A DNA stretch of 64,000 nucleotides, from positions 51,961 to 115,960 of the forward strand of contig DATJOJ010000044.1 of the NCBI GenBank assembly GCA_035507035.1, in the 5' to 3' direction. Origin of the DNA: DATJOJ01 sp035507035. Lineage in GTDB: Bacteria; Acidobacteriota; Terriglobia; Terriglobales; Acidobacteriaceae. The notes beneath the pieces are model-generated. The model made no database searches and was not told the origin of the DNA. It worked only from the letters and a program-made list of their open reading frames with translations. Shown in pieces: positions 11,099-20,221 of this stretch. The translations under genes were made by a program, and so were the position numbers. Position 1 is the first letter of the stretch, and every line of letters begins with the position of its first letter.

Positions 11099-12795
11099 AG
11101 CACCTTCACCACGCCGATCTTGGTTCCCGAGCGATCGAATGCGTGGCATGCGCAAGCCATGCATGGATCGAACGAGTGAACCGTCCGCAGAACTTCCAGC
11201 GGTTCCTCGGGGCGGGCCAGCGGCGTATGCAGCAACGAAGCCTCGTAGGGCCCGTGCGCGTTAGCTTGATCACGCGGGCTGGCATTCCATGTCGAGGGTA
11301 CGACCGCCTGATAGTTCTTGATTTTTTCGTCTTTGATCACCACCCAGTGAGAAAGCGTTCCGCGGGGAGCTTCGTGAGTTCCGACGCCTTCGACTTCATG
11401 GCTTGGCAACACTGGCTGGTTATAGACCGTGTAATCGCCCTTCGAGACATTTTCCACCAGCAATTGCCAGTGCTTCTGCGCCAGCTCGGCCAGCATGCAG
11501 GCGCGAATGGCGCGGGCGGCATGGCGTCCAAGCGTGGAGTGCAGCATGTCGGGCGTGACTTGGATCTTGCTGATGCCAGCGACTTTTTCAATCGCCAGGT
11601 TCGTGTACTTGCGTGTCAGTTCGTGACCTTGAGCGTAGCCAATCAGCACTTGCGCCAGCGGCCCGACCTGGGCGGGTTCGCTGTTGAATCGTGGCGCTTT
11701 CACCCAGGAGTATTTCCCATCTTCCGTCCACCCGGTGAACTCCGGCTCGGTTTCTCCCTCCCACGGATGCAGCGGCCTATCGCCGCGATAGTAAGCGTGA
11801 ATCACGTCCTCAGTGACAGCTTGCCGGAACATTGGGTCCGACGCTGTCTGAAATCGCTTCACGCCCGCAATATCGCCATTGTGAATGTAGCCGCCGGGCA
11901 GATCATAGGCGGAGCCACGGCTGTCGAGAGGAAGATCGGGAACAGCGAGATAATTGCGAACTCCGCTGCCGATTTTGAACCACTCTGGATACATGGCGGC
12001 AACCGCGCAAACGTCGACGAAATAAACCTGCTGCACAAATCGCGCGACTTGCGATAGCAATTCGCGAATCAGCTCTAGCTTATCCATGCCAAGAGCGGCT
12101 GAGCTGTCGAGATCGATCGCATTGGCCACTCCGCCGACGGTCAGATTCTGGATGTGGGGCGTCTTCGATCCGAGAATGCCAACCACCTGCAGCGCCTTGC
12201 GCTGATACTCGAGCGCCTGCACATAATGCGTGAAGGCGAGCAGGTTCACTTCTGGCGACAGCCGCATCGCGGGATGTCCCCAGTATCCGTTGGCAAAGAT
12301 CCCTAACTGGCCGCTGCTGGCGACCGCGTTGACCTTGTCCTGCGCCGCTTTGAACTCATTGCGCGAGTTACCTGTCCAGGGCGAGAGGCTTTCCGCCAGC
12401 CTGGCAGTTGCCGCAGGATCGGCCTTCGGAATCTGCAGCACATCGACCCAATCCAGTGCGGACAAGTGATAGAAGTGCACGATGTGATCGTGCAGGGCAT
12501 GCGCAATCAGAATCAGATTGCGAATGTATTGCGCGTTCAGCGGCACTTCCAGCTTCAACGCATCTTCTACCGAGCGCACGCTGGCCATGGCATGAACCGT
12601 GGTGCAAACTCCGCAAAAGCGCTGCGTGAACAGCCACGCGTCGCGTGGATCGCGGCCACGAAGAATGGTTTCAATGCCGCGCCACATGGTGCACGAAGCC
12701 CATGCGTTGCTGACCGCGTTGTTATCGACCTCCACGTCGATGCGGAGGTGGCCTTCAATTCTAGTAATGGGATCGATGGTGATTCGTTTTGCCAT
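11095..12795 (-). CDS. hybC: [NiFe] hydrogenase large subunit, Hyb type
   Basis: Catalytic subunit that oxidises H2 at the Ni-Fe(CN)2CO centre; 566 aa. Seen: the N-terminal DPITRIEGHLRIDVEV; the first nickel pair in RFCGVCTTVHA (residues about 57-67); and the second in DPCMACACH near 544-552. The 15 residues after that His are the peptide removed by HybD. All four nickel-binding Cys are present. It is the fourth gene of the hybOABCD order. A signal peptide is absent, as expected for co-export with the Tat-bearing small subunit. The order and relatives fit group 1c-like uptake hydrogenases, although subgroup assignment needs a tree. Confidence 0.96.
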   Translation of the reverse strand: MAKRITIDPITRIEGHLRIDVEVDNNAVSNAWASCTMWRGIETILRGRDPRDAWLFTQRFCGVCTTVHAMASVRSVEDALKLEVPLNAQYIRNLILIAHALHDHIVHFYHLSALDWVDVLQIPKADPAATARLAESLSPWTGNSRNEFKAAQDKVNAVASSGQLGIFANGYWGHPAMRLSPEVNLLAFTHYVQALEYQRKALQVVGILGSKTPHIQNLTVGGVANAIDLDSSAALGMDKLELIRELLSQVARFVQQVYFVDVCAVAAMYPEWFKIGSGVRNYLAVPDLPLDSRGSAYDLPGGYIHNGDIAGVKRFQTASDPMFRQAVTEDVIHAYYRGDRPLHPWEGETEPEFTGWTEDGKYSWVKAPRFNSEPAQVGPLAQVLIGYAQGHELTRKYTNLAIEKVAGISKIQVTPDMLHSTLGRHAARAIRACMLAELAQKHWQLLVENVSKGDYTVYNQPVLPSHEVEGVGTHEAPRGTLSHWVVIKDEKIKNYQAVVPSTWNASPRDQANAHGPYEASLLHTPLARPEEPLEVLRTVHSFDPCMACACHAFDRSGTKIGVVKVL

Positions 12796-12807
12796 AGGTG
12801 CCTGCTG

Positions 12808-14136
12808 TTAGTCGGCGCTTGCCGTAGGAGTTTCAGATTCGTTTTCGCCGTAATATCCGTATTTGAAATATCCCGTCCAGCGGATGTAGGGCCGCCGGAA
12901 GCGGAAGTAGTTCGCCATGTTGTGCCACTCGTAGAGTGGAGCGGGAAGAATCGCGAGCCGCTTCACCGCAATCAGAAACCCTGCAATGCCCAGGGAAATG
13001 AAACCAAGCGAGACCAGGATTTCGATGGTGGCCGGAAAATACAAAGCTTCAGGATTTGGCCGGAAAGCCAGTGTCGTGGGACTGAAGCGATAGAGCATCC
13101 CGCCGGCCGAGCTGAGGACGTAGCCAATAAACATGGCTTGAAGGTCGCGGTTCTTTACAGACCTGATCAGCAGCCAGCCGCCACCTGCGATCAAGATCGT
13201 TTCCAGCCAGAAAACGCCGGCGAAGCGGTCGAAGTGGAAGGCTGTCCCGAAAGCGCCGCGGGCGATAATGTCGATGAACCGCAGTCCCAGCCACCCGAAG
13301 ATCAGCCACCAAGTGATGTTTGCGGCTTCGTCGAGAACGTCCATGTCCATGGCCCGTTTCCACACCACGCAGCACAACATCGTAGTTCCCGCCACGCAAC
13401 CGAACGACATGAAGGCGGCCGCACCGAGGTAAAGCAAAGGTAGCCAGGGCGTTTGCCACAGAGGGTGGACACGCTCGCCGGCCAACAGCATGAGTGCTCC
13501 CAGCGATGACTGGTGCATGCCGGGCAAGAGATAGGCCGCTGCAATGATCCACGGATAAAACGCGTGCAGACGGCGCTCCACGCGCTCGACGCCCGGCCGC
13601 AACCGCGAATCGAAATACCATAGCCGCTCGAGAACTGGCGGAATGTTCTCGACGGCGAGCGGAATCATAGCGTAGATCGACATGCAGATTGCCACTTCCG
13701 CCAGCGGCGAGTGCATATTCCATTTCCACGGGAACACGATCCAATAGAAATTCCACGGCCGGCCGGCATCGATGCCTAGCAGCAGTAAGCCGCACGCGTA
13801 AGCCAGAAAACTGGTCAGGAGGGCCATGCGCATCAGCGCGTGCATGCGCTTCCGCCGGAACACCCAAGCCGAAATGCCGATCGCGAATGCACCGGAACCC
13901 AGGGCGGTCAATACCATCACATTGAACGTCTTCCAGATGCCCCAACCGAAAGCGTCGTTCATTCCGCTGACCGGGCCAAGGCCGGCCAATTCGCGATACC
14001 CCGTTAGTACGAACGCGATCAGGATTAGGACACACAGACCGATGAAGAAACCGTTGATGACCGGAAATCCATAGACAGGAACATCTCGCTCCCAGCGATT
14101 GTCCGAAGGGTTGGGATGGTTTGCTGGTGCGCTCAT
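12808..14136 (-). CDS. hybB: hydrogenase integral membrane subunit, NrfD/HybB family
   Basis: A 442-aa membrane protein with about ten hydrophobic segments. It passes electrons from HybA to menaquinone without haem. The family pattern is visible in the Trp/His-rich loops (DAGRPWNFYWIVFPWKWNMHS), shown here as 20 residues or fewer: DAGRPWNFYWIVFPW; and in GMHQSSLGALMLLAGERVHP. The start ATG overlaps the hybA stop by 4 bases. The same GMHQS-type signature occurs in the NrfD protein at 24.4 kb, so the two are paralogues. Confidence 0.92.
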   Translation of the reverse strand: MSAPANHPNPSDNRWERDVPVYGFPVINGFFIGLCVLILIAFVLTGYRELAGLGPVSGMNDAFGWGIWKTFNVMVLTALGSGAFAIGISAWVFRRKRMHALMRMALLTSFLAYACGLLLLGIDAGRPWNFYWIVFPWKWNMHSPLAEVAICMSIYAMIPLAVENIPPVLERLWYFDSRLRPGVERVERRLHAFYPWIIAAAYLLPGMHQSSLGALMLLAGERVHPLWQTPWLPLLYLGAAAFMSFGCVAGTTMLCCVVWKRAMDMDVLDEAANITWWLIFGWLGLRFIDIIARGAFGTAFHFDRFAGVFWLETILIAGGGWLLIRSVKNRDLQAMFIGYVLSSAGGMLYRFSPTTLAFRPNPEALYFPATIEILVSLGFISLGIAGFLIAVKRLAILPAPLYEWHNMANYFRFRRPYIRWTGYFKYGYYGENESETPTASAD

Positions 14137-15059
14137 AGTTGGGCCCTCAATCCAGTCTCTTTTTCGCGCTCATGAGCTTCCTGTTCGTGGCCGCTCAGGT
14201 TTTTACGGATTACCTGCACCAAGCCCGCATACAAGAGAGCTGGAAGCGCGAAGTACTGGTAAACGCGCTTCTGCCAGCGCAAGGTGCGGGCGGGAACGGA
14301 TTCTGTTCCCAGTTCCGGCAGACCAAGATCCTTAAAGGGGACGTGGGAGAGATACAGGGCCTGCGTGCCGCCGTTGTCTGTCTCGCCATACACGCGATCC
14401 TGGTAATAGCGCCCCGGACTCTTTGCGATGCGTTGCTTGGCCTCCAGCAACAGGGCCGGACGCGGCCCGAAGATTACCGCTCCCGTGGGGCAGACGTTGG
14501 TGCATCCGGGCTTGAGTCCTTTGGCCAGCCGATGACTGCACAACTCGCACTTGGTCACCCGCGGGTTGTACCCAACCCATTGGAAGCGCGGAATGTGATA
14601 GGGACAAGTGATCGTGCAGTAGCGGCAGCCGATGCATTTATCGGCCGTCCAGGTGATTACGCCGCTTTGCGGATCTTTGTGCAGCGCCTGAAATGGGCAA
14701 CCCGCGGCGCACGCGGGATCGAGGCACTGCATGCACTGCCGCTTGACGAAGGAGAACTGCTTGCCGTCTTCGGATTTGTACAGCTTGATGATGTTGCGGG
14801 TGACGTCATTCAAATCCGATGGCGCCTGATGCAGTTCATCGCGCCGCGTGTCGGGCGGCGTGTCGTTTGCCTCCGCACAGGCTGCCACGCAGGCTTTGCA
14901 GCCGATGCAAATGGTCGCATCGTAGAGCAAACCGACGGCTGCGCTGGGAACAGGGATTTCCTCTTTCTGCAGCGCCTCCTTGCCGACTGCTACGGCTGCC
15001 ACCGCCGGCAGGCTGGCCTTGGCGGCGCTAGTGAACAGTTCTCGCCGAGTGATGGCCAC
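14133..15059 (-). CDS. hybA: hydrogenase 4x[4Fe-4S] electron-transfer subunit
   Basis: A 308-aa periplasmic ferredoxin-like protein. The N-terminus carries a twin-arginine motif (ITRRELFTSAAKASL). Four Cys clusters follow: CIGCKACVAAC, CMQCLDPACAAGC, CIGCRYCTITCPYHIP, and CELCSHRL with CTNVCPTGAV. A C-terminal hydrophobic helix (FALPALLYAGLVQVI) anchors it to the membrane, as in E. coli HybA. It relays electrons from HybO to HybB. It starts 1 base after the hybO stop and overlaps hybB. Confidence 0.94.
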   Translation of the reverse strand: MAITRRELFTSAAKASLPAVAAVAVGKEALQKEEIPVPSAAVGLLYDATICIGCKACVAACAEANDTPPDTRRDELHQAPSDLNDVTRNIIKLYKSEDGKQFSFVKRQCMQCLDPACAAGCPFQALHKDPQSGVITWTADKCIGCRYCTITCPYHIPRFQWVGYNPRVTKCELCSHRLAKGLKPGCTNVCPTGAVIFGPRPALLLEAKQRIAKSPGRYYQDRVYGETDNGGTQALYLSHVPFKDLGLPELGTESVPARTLRWQKRVYQYFALPALLYAGLVQVIRKNLSGHEQEAHEREKETGLRAQL

Positions 15060-15060
15060 G

Positions 15061-16263
15061 TCAGCCTTCTTTCTTCACGACGGAGTTTTCCGTCGATGCT
15101 TTCAGTTTTTCTGCATACGCAATGTCGGCGGAGACTCGTGCCACGCCTGCATCCAGACTGCTTTGGAAGCGTTGCGACGCCACCCACGCCGCGCCTCCGA
15201 CCGCGCCAGCGATCACACCGACTAACGCAGCGGCACCGACTTTGAGTTGGCCGGCGTTGCTGTAAATCGGAGGATATGTATCTGGAGGAGTTGCCAGATG
15301 AATCGGAACGGTCTGGAAAGTTCCCATCGTCCACACCACGCCCTTTTCCGTGCAACCGAAGCAGGGAACGCCAGTGCCGATCGGCCACACGCCCGGAATT
15401 TCATTGAATTGCCGGGTCGAGCAGGCGGCGTGAGTGACCGGCCCCTTACATCCGAGCTTGTAGAGGCACCAGCCTTTGCGATGTCCTTCGTCGCCGAACG
15501 CTTGCGCGAAACGGCCTGCGTCAAAGTGCGCGCGACGCGGACAGTTTTCATGAATCACGCGCGCGTACGCGAATCGGGGGCGGTTGAGTTCATCGAGTTC
15601 GGGCAGCCGGCCCATGGTGACGTATTCCAGGACCACCGCCAGCAAGTTGTAAGGATTGGGAGGACAGCCGGGAAGATTGATGATAGGTTTTCCGGAAATC
15701 ACAGAATCAACGCCGATCGCTCCCGTCGGGTTCGGATCGGCGGATGGAATTCCGCCCCAGGAAGCGCAGGAGCCAATGGCGATTATCGCTGCGGCCTGCC
15801 GTGAAACATCTTTCACGACCTGGATGGCTGGCTTGCCGCCTAGTTCCATGTAGACGCCGTCATCCTTGGCAGGAATCGCGCCCTCCACCACCAGGACATA
15901 TTGGCCGGCGTTGTCGGCGATCGCCGATCTCAGCGCAGCTTCCGCCTGCGCCCCCGACGCCGCCATCAGGGTCTCGTGATAATCGAGAGAGATGACGTCA
16001 AGAATGAGGTGAGCCACGTCTGGCGCCGAGGTGCGCAGCAAGGTTTCCGTGCAGCCGGTGCAGTCCTGGAAGTGCAGCCAGATGACCGACGGACGGCGGG
16101 CTTTGCTGATGGTTTGCGCAACCTGGGCCAGCGATTTGCTGGTGAGGCTCAAGCCTACGGGAGCCGCGACCATGAGGGTGGAACAAAGTTGCAGAAAACT
16201 TCGCCGTGAAACTCCACTGTTGCGAAGGTGTTCGCCGATGGTTAAGTTTTCGCCCGTCTTCAT
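15061..16263 (-). CDS. hybO: [NiFe] hydrogenase small subunit, Tat-exported
   Basis: FeS subunit that pairs with HybC; 400 aa. The Tat motif SRRSFLQL lies near residue 19 and leads the pair across the membrane. Cluster ligands: CTGCTE, GSCASWGG and GCPPNP for the proximal cluster; the His/Cys set around HENCPRRAHF and CLYKLGCKGP for the distal; and CFGCTEKG for the medial. The proximal motif has Gly (CTGC), not the extra Cys of O2-tolerant enzymes, so standard O2 sensitivity is predicted. A C-terminal hydrophobic helix (VGAAALVGVIAGAVGGAAWV) and charged tail follow. I chose ATG 16263 because AGGAG lies 7 bases upstream; an upstream ATG adds 11 residues. Confidence 0.95.
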   Translation of the reverse strand: MKTGENLTIGEHLRNSGVSRRSFLQLCSTLMVAAPVGLSLTSKSLAQVAQTISKARRPSVIWLHFQDCTGCTETLLRTSAPDVAHLILDVISLDYHETLMAASGAQAEAALRSAIADNAGQYVLVVEGAIPAKDDGVYMELGGKPAIQVVKDVSRQAAAIIAIGSCASWGGIPSADPNPTGAIGVDSVISGKPIINLPGCPPNPYNLLAVVLEYVTMGRLPELDELNRPRFAYARVIHENCPRRAHFDAGRFAQAFGDEGHRKGWCLYKLGCKGPVTHAACSTRQFNEIPGVWPIGTGVPCFGCTEKGVVWTMGTFQTVPIHLATPPDTYPPIYSNAGQLKVGAAALVGVIAGAVGGAAWVASQRFQSSLDAGVARVSADIAYAEKLKASTENSVVKKEG

Positions 16264-16348
16264 GCCTAATCTCCTGGCAACTCGAAATCGGATCAAGATC
16301 GAGTTGCAAGAGCAGCGTGGTTGCGGGCCTGAATCGACTAAAACGCCG

Positions 16349-16498
16349 TCAACACATCGCCACTCTCGGTGCTTTCATCCAGCCGCGGTAAGAGCTGTCG
16401 GCGAGATCGGCGATTTGGAACTTGCTGGTAGGAACGTAACGGACAATGACAGATGGATGAATTTCTGTGCCAGTGCAGATTGTGCGGTTCCGGCTCAT
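16349..16498 (-). CDS. possible small gene between hypB and hybO
   Basis: An open frame of 49 codons with a strong GGGAGG ribosome-binding site about 8 bases before its ATG. It is on the same strand as hyp and hyb, 138 bases after hypB and 85 before hybO. The product starts MSRNRTICTGTEIHPSVIV and ends MKAPRVAMC; it is basic, has two Cys and no membrane segment. I do not recognise it. The ribosome-binding site and position suggest a real small protein or a leader peptide of the hyb operon, but its length is easily reached by chance. Confidence 0.4.
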   Translation of the reverse strand: MSRNRTICTGTEIHPSVIVRYVPTSKFQIADLADSSYRGWMKAPRVAMC

Positions 16499-16523
16499 CT
16501 CCCAACCTCCCTTCCCGAAATTA

Positions 16524-16620
16524 CCGTAACGTTTACGGCTCTGTTCCCGCGAACTGAATGCAGTGTTTATGCACTATTCATAAACGGCTACTCAGTGACC
16601 TGAATCACGCATGCGCGTGA
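16524..16620. promoter_or_regulatory. three dyads upstream of hybO
   Basis: Perfect inverted repeats in the hypB-hybO gap: CCGTAA-CGT-TTACGG (16524-16538), GTTTATG-N7-CATAAAC (16565-16585) and TCACGC-ATGC-GCGTGA (16605-16620). The first two look like operator sites. The third lies just after the hypB stop and could be a weak terminator, though it has no T-run. No clear -24/-12 element was found. Confidence 0.4.
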
Positions 16621-16636
16621 CGAGTGTCATCTGGCA

Positions 16637-17329
16637 TTACAGGCCGGCCGGAACTGGAGCGAGCGTCGACGGTGTTTTCGCCGCTCTGCGCTGCTGTTCC
16701 AGCCAGTTCATCCAACCCGCCATGCCTTTTCCGGTCAGGCATGAGACCTTCACGACTTCGATGTCCGGATGCACGCGGCGGGCATTTTCGGCGGCCGCTT
16801 CGATATCAAAGGGCACATAGGGAAGCAAATCGGTCTTGGTCAGAATCAGCAGCCGAGATTTGAAGAAAATCGACGGATACTTCAGCGGCTTGTCCTCACC
16901 TTCTGTCACGCTGAGCAGCACGACCTTGGCGTGCTCACCCAGATCGTAGCTGGAGGGACAGACCAGGTTCCCGACGTTCTCGATGAATAGGAGATCCAGT
17001 TCTTGCAAGTTCCAATCCGCCAAATGGCGCTCGATCATGCGGGCATCGAGATGACAGGTGCCGCCGGTCGTGATCTGCTTCACTGGAAAATGAAAACGCC
17101 GCAGGCGGGCCGCATCGTTGTCGGTTTGAATATCTCCGGTAAGTACGGCAACCCGCTCGTGGCGCGGCAGACATTCCAGCGTGCGTTCCAGCAGCGTGGT
17201 TTTACCGGAGCCGGGTGAACTGATGAAGTTGAGACAAAATATCCCGTGTTCCCGAAATCGTGCCCGCAAATCGCCCGCGATGCGGTCATTCTCGCTCAAT
17301 ACCTTACGCTCCAACGGGATTCGTTCCAT
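16637..17329 (-). CDS. hypB: hydrogenase nickel-insertion GTPase
   Basis: A 230-aa GTPase that, with HypA, delivers nickel to the large subunit. Seen: P-loop SSPGSGKTT near residues 37-45, the switch metal site GGTCHLDA, VGNLVCPSSYDLGE, the specificity motif LTKTDLLP, and VKVSCLTGKGM near the end. It lacks the His-rich nickel-storage tail and the N-terminal CxxCGC site found in some HypB, so it is the minimal type. ATG 17329 starts inside hypA (26-base overlap) and gives the family N-terminus; a longer frame would run through hypA. It is translated with hypA. Confidence 0.93.
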   Translation of the reverse strand: MERIPLERKVLSENDRIAGDLRARFREHGIFCLNFISSPGSGKTTLLERTLECLPRHERVAVLTGDIQTDNDAARLRRFHFPVKQITTGGTCHLDARMIERHLADWNLQELDLLFIENVGNLVCPSSYDLGEHAKVVLLSVTEGEDKPLKYPSIFFKSRLLILTKTDLLPYVPFDIEAAAENARRVHPDIEVVKVSCLTGKGMAGWMNWLEQQRRAAKTPSTLAPVPAGL

Positions 17330-17672
17330 GCTCTTCCACCTCCAAATAGGCCAGCTCCAACTCGTCTCCGCTGAGATATTCCGTTTCCAGGCTTCGGCAA
17401 TTCGGGCATTGAATCTCGTAATCCTGCACCGCAAACTCGTGTCCACAACTCCGGCACCGATAACGCAGGGGGCGAAACTCGATCTCCAGACTTAGCTTCT
17501 CCAGATCGGTATCGCGCGTGATGGCCTCAAAGCAGAAGCGTAGCGCCTCCTGATCGATGGCCGCCATCTGCCCAATCCGCAATCCGACCTTAGACGGATA
17601 ACTGCCCGGCACGCGCCGCATCGCAGTTCGAACCGCCGTTAGCACAGAGTTCGCAATGCCCATTTCGTGCAT
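17304..17672 (-). CDS. hypA: hydrogenase nickel chaperone
   Basis: A 122-aa zinc protein that binds nickel and works with HypB. It starts MHEMGIANSVL, in which His2 is the conserved nickel ligand, so ATG 17672 is the correct start although the frame extends upstream. The zinc motif CRSCGHEF...CPNC is complete. It is the first hydrogenase gene of the minus-strand cluster. HypC, D, E and F are not in this window and must lie elsewhere if the enzyme is matured. Confidence 0.94.
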   Translation of the reverse strand: MHEMGIANSVLTAVRTAMRRVPGSYPSKVGLRIGQMAAIDQEALRFCFEAITRDTDLEKLSLEIEFRPLRYRCRSCGHEFAVQDYEIQCPNCRSLETEYLSGDELELAYLEVEEHGTNPVGA

Positions 17673-17767
17673 AGGTCTGAATGGACCAAATCCACGCCCA
17701 CAGCCCAAGGTAGCCGGAGGTAAACATTCCCTCGGTGATGGAGGTCACAGTGCGTTGTGAGGAATGA

Positions 17768-18568
17768 TCAGGCTTGGACTGGGTGGGTCTGTGTTGCAGC
17801 CGTTGATACTATTGCCGCAGCACGGTTCTGGCTGAGAAAGTCCATGACAATCCATGCCGCTCCAGCGATCGCGAGGTTCTGCGCGTTTCCTGCCCAATTG
17901 ATCAGTTGATGGGGATCGGCAAACGGCGCCGGCAGCCATATCAATAAGCCAAATCCGACGATCATCAGGGTGAGTAGTTGAGAGGCAACAAGGGCGGAGC
18001 GTCCGGTAAGTAGCGCAATCGCAGCAAGCGCGAACGCGATCGTAGTCGTGACGGCCCAGAACATCTGTCCCGGAGGAATCCACTTGGGAACGAAATCCGC
18101 GGTGGCAGAAAGGTAAAAAATCTGCTCGAGAGTGAAAGAGACGACCGACAGTCCAAAGCAGATGAATCCGGTCCGGGCCAGTTTTCGCCAGCGTTCTGAA
18201 TCGTCGCGAGCAAACGTCGAATAAACGATCAGAGCTCCTGCCACCTGCGAGAATTCCTCAAAAAAACCACCATAACGAGTGTAGACACGCGGTTCGGCAA
18301 TCATGCGAGGTACATATAACAAAGCGAATGCAAGATAGATTCCGCCCAGCGTAAGAGCGCCAATGCGCGCCGTTTTACGGAATTGAATCGCTACGCCACC
18401 GAAAATCTGTATGACGGCGGAAAAGCAGGCAAACATCTCGCGATGCGGAATATTTCCCAACGGCTGAACCTGCTGCCAGATGTTGAAGTCGCGCCATGTA
18501 AGAGTGACGAATCCGAAGAGGATGGCTGCTAACCCGAATACATGACGTCCAAGATGAACGTTTCTCAT
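17768..18568 (-). CDS. seven-helix membrane protein, function unknown
   Basis: A 266-aa protein with about seven hydrophobic helices and short loops, for example FGLAAILFGFVTLTW, IGALTLGGIYLAFALLYV and MFWAVTTTIAFALAAIALL. The topology and the GNI.HREMFACFSAVIQIFGG stretch recall DoxX-like or DUF4345-like families, but I cannot name it with confidence. It is divergent from the MocR regulator gene across a 160-bp gap, so that regulator may control it. It lies 95 bases upstream of hypA on the same strand and could also be co-transcribed with the hydrogenase genes. Confidence 0.7.
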   Translation of the reverse strand: MRNVHLGRHVFGLAAILFGFVTLTWRDFNIWQQVQPLGNIPHREMFACFSAVIQIFGGVAIQFRKTARIGALTLGGIYLAFALLYVPRMIAEPRVYTRYGGFFEEFSQVAGALIVYSTFARDDSERWRKLARTGFICFGLSVVSFTLEQIFYLSATADFVPKWIPPGQMFWAVTTTIAFALAAIALLTGRSALVASQLLTLMIVGFGLLIWLPAPFADPHQLINWAGNAQNLAIAGAAWIVMDFLSQNRAAAIVSTAATQTHPVQA

Positions 18569-18728
18569 ATGGCGTAGTTCCCGAGTGCCTTACTTTGCGA
18601 GCGCCTTGCGGTTCGCCCTGCGCTGAGCGAATTCCCTGATTTTGATCGATGAAAGTGGTCGATTCCAATACCCACTTATTGCATATTTGATATAACCATC
18701 TTTAGTCTTGCGCATGACATAACATCCC

Positions 18729-20192
18729 ATGACTGCTATTACCCCCATCATCGCGATTGACCGCAAGGCGCGCACGCCGTTGCACCGTCAAATCTATGAC
18801 GGGTATCGCGGCGCCATCGTAAGCGGAACGTTGCGGCCTGGACAGAGGGTTCCATCCACCCGCGGGCTCGCCGCCGATCTTAATGTCTCTCGGATTCCTG
18901 TCTTGGGGGCCTACGCTCAACTCATGGCCGAGGGATACTTTCAAAGCCGAGTCGGTGCAGGAACTGCCGTCTCTCTGTCACTTCCAGATCAAAAACTGCT
19001 GGGCGAGCCGCGCCCCATTCATTCATCCACCGCTCGCGCGAGCAAACGGCCGCGCAAAATCGCAAAGCGTCCTGCACTTCCAGATTCGATCGCAAACCCT
19101 CCGTGGGGCCGTGGATGGGGTGCCTTTGCGGTTGGCCAAGTGGCCGCTGACCACTTCCCCTTTCGCGAGTGGAACCGCCTGGTGGCCCGTCATTCTAGGA
19201 TTGTGGCCCCAAAATCGCTCGACTACGGTCATCCGCTGGGATTGAAAGACTTGCGCGAGGCGCTGGCGTCTTATTTGAGAACGGCGCGCGGCGTGCGCTG
19301 CGAGGCGGATCAGATCATGATCGTCAGCGGCTCACAGCAGGCGCTGGATATTTCAGCGCGCGTGCTTCTCGATCCCGGAGATGGAGTTTGGATGGAAGAG
19401 CCTGGATACCGCTACGCGCGATTCGTATTCGGTCTGAATGTCTGTCGCATGTTCCCGATTCCTGTGGACGACGAGGGGCTGAATGTCTCAATTGGCAGAA
19501 AACGTTATCCCAACGCCCGCGCGGCCTTGGTTACTCCGTCGCATCATTATCCGCTAGGTGTAACCATAAGCGCGTCGCGCCGCCTGCAACTGCTGGACTG
19601 GGCTGCCCGCTCGGGATCCTGGATTCTGGAAGACGATTATGACAGCGACTACCGCTACGAAGGAATGCCAATCTCTTCGTTGCAGGGGCTCGATTCCAAT
19701 TCCCGCGTTGTCTACATCGGAACCTTCAGCAAGGTTCTGTTGCCGTCGTTGCGGTTGGGGTATCTCGTCATTCCCTCCGATCTCGTGCAGCGCTTTCTCA
19801 TGGTCCGCCTCGCCATGGATATCGCCCCAGCGACGTTCTCTCAGGCGGTGCTTGCCGATTTCATTCAGGAGGGCCACTTTTCCCGGCACATTCGACGAAT
19901 GCGTTTGCTTTATCGCGAGCGCCGAAACGCTCTGGTGGAGAACATCGAAAAAGAATTCGGTGGTGCGGCCAAGGTCACCGGAGAACAGGCCGGCATGCAT
20001 CTTTGCGTGGTGATGGATGGAATCTTGGATCGCGAAGTCGTCGATCGCGCGGCTCGCGCCGGCCTGTGGCTCGTGCCCCTGTCCTCTTCTTATACACAAA
20101 AGCCTCATCAGGGATTTGTTTTGGGTTTCGGCAGTACACCCGTCAAGGAAATGGCCAACGCGGTGCGAAAGCTCCGAGCACAATTGCGGTAA
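18729..20192 (+). CDS. MocR/PdxR-type GntR-aminotransferase transcription regulator
   Basis: A 487-aa fusion. The N-terminal winged helix of the GntR family is at residues about 12-80 (LHRQIYDGYRGAIVSGTLRP, then GLAADLNVSRIPVLGAYAQL). A class I aminotransferase-like domain follows with IVSGSQQALD, the EDDYDSDYRYEG block, and the PLP Lys in IGTFSKVLLPSLRLGYL. PLP acts as effector in PdxR and related regulators of vitamin B6, taurine or GABA genes. It is divergent from the seven-helix membrane gene, the usual arrangement for a MocR target. No pdx gene is visible here. Confidence 0.9.
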   Translation: MTAITPIIAIDRKARTPLHRQIYDGYRGAIVSGTLRPGQRVPSTRGLAADLNVSRIPVLGAYAQLMAEGYFQSRVGAGTAVSLSLPDQKLLGEPRPIHSSTARASKRPRKIAKRPALPDSIANPPWGRGWGAFAVGQVAADHFPFREWNRLVARHSRIVAPKSLDYGHPLGLKDLREALASYLRTARGVRCEADQIMIVSGSQQALDISARVLLDPGDGVWMEEPGYRYARFVFGLNVCRMFPIPVDDEGLNVSIGRKRYPNARAALVTPSHHYPLGVTISASRRLQLLDWAARSGSWILEDDYDSDYRYEGMPISSLQGLDSNSRVVYIGTFSKVLLPSLRLGYLVIPSDLVQRFLMVRLAMDIAPATFSQAVLADFIQEGHFSRHIRRMRLLYRERRNALVENIEKEFGGAAKVTGEQAGMHLCVVMDGILDREVVDRAARAGLWLVPLSSSYTQKPHQGFVLGFGSTPVKEMANAVRKLRAQLR

Positions 20193-20221
20193 ACGGGTTT
20201 CCCAGCACCCATAACCTCCAC

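Noticed and set aside
12466..13443. 325-codon plus-strand frame opposite hybC/hybB
   Set aside because: Lies fully antisense to two well-supported hydrogenase genes and has no motif.
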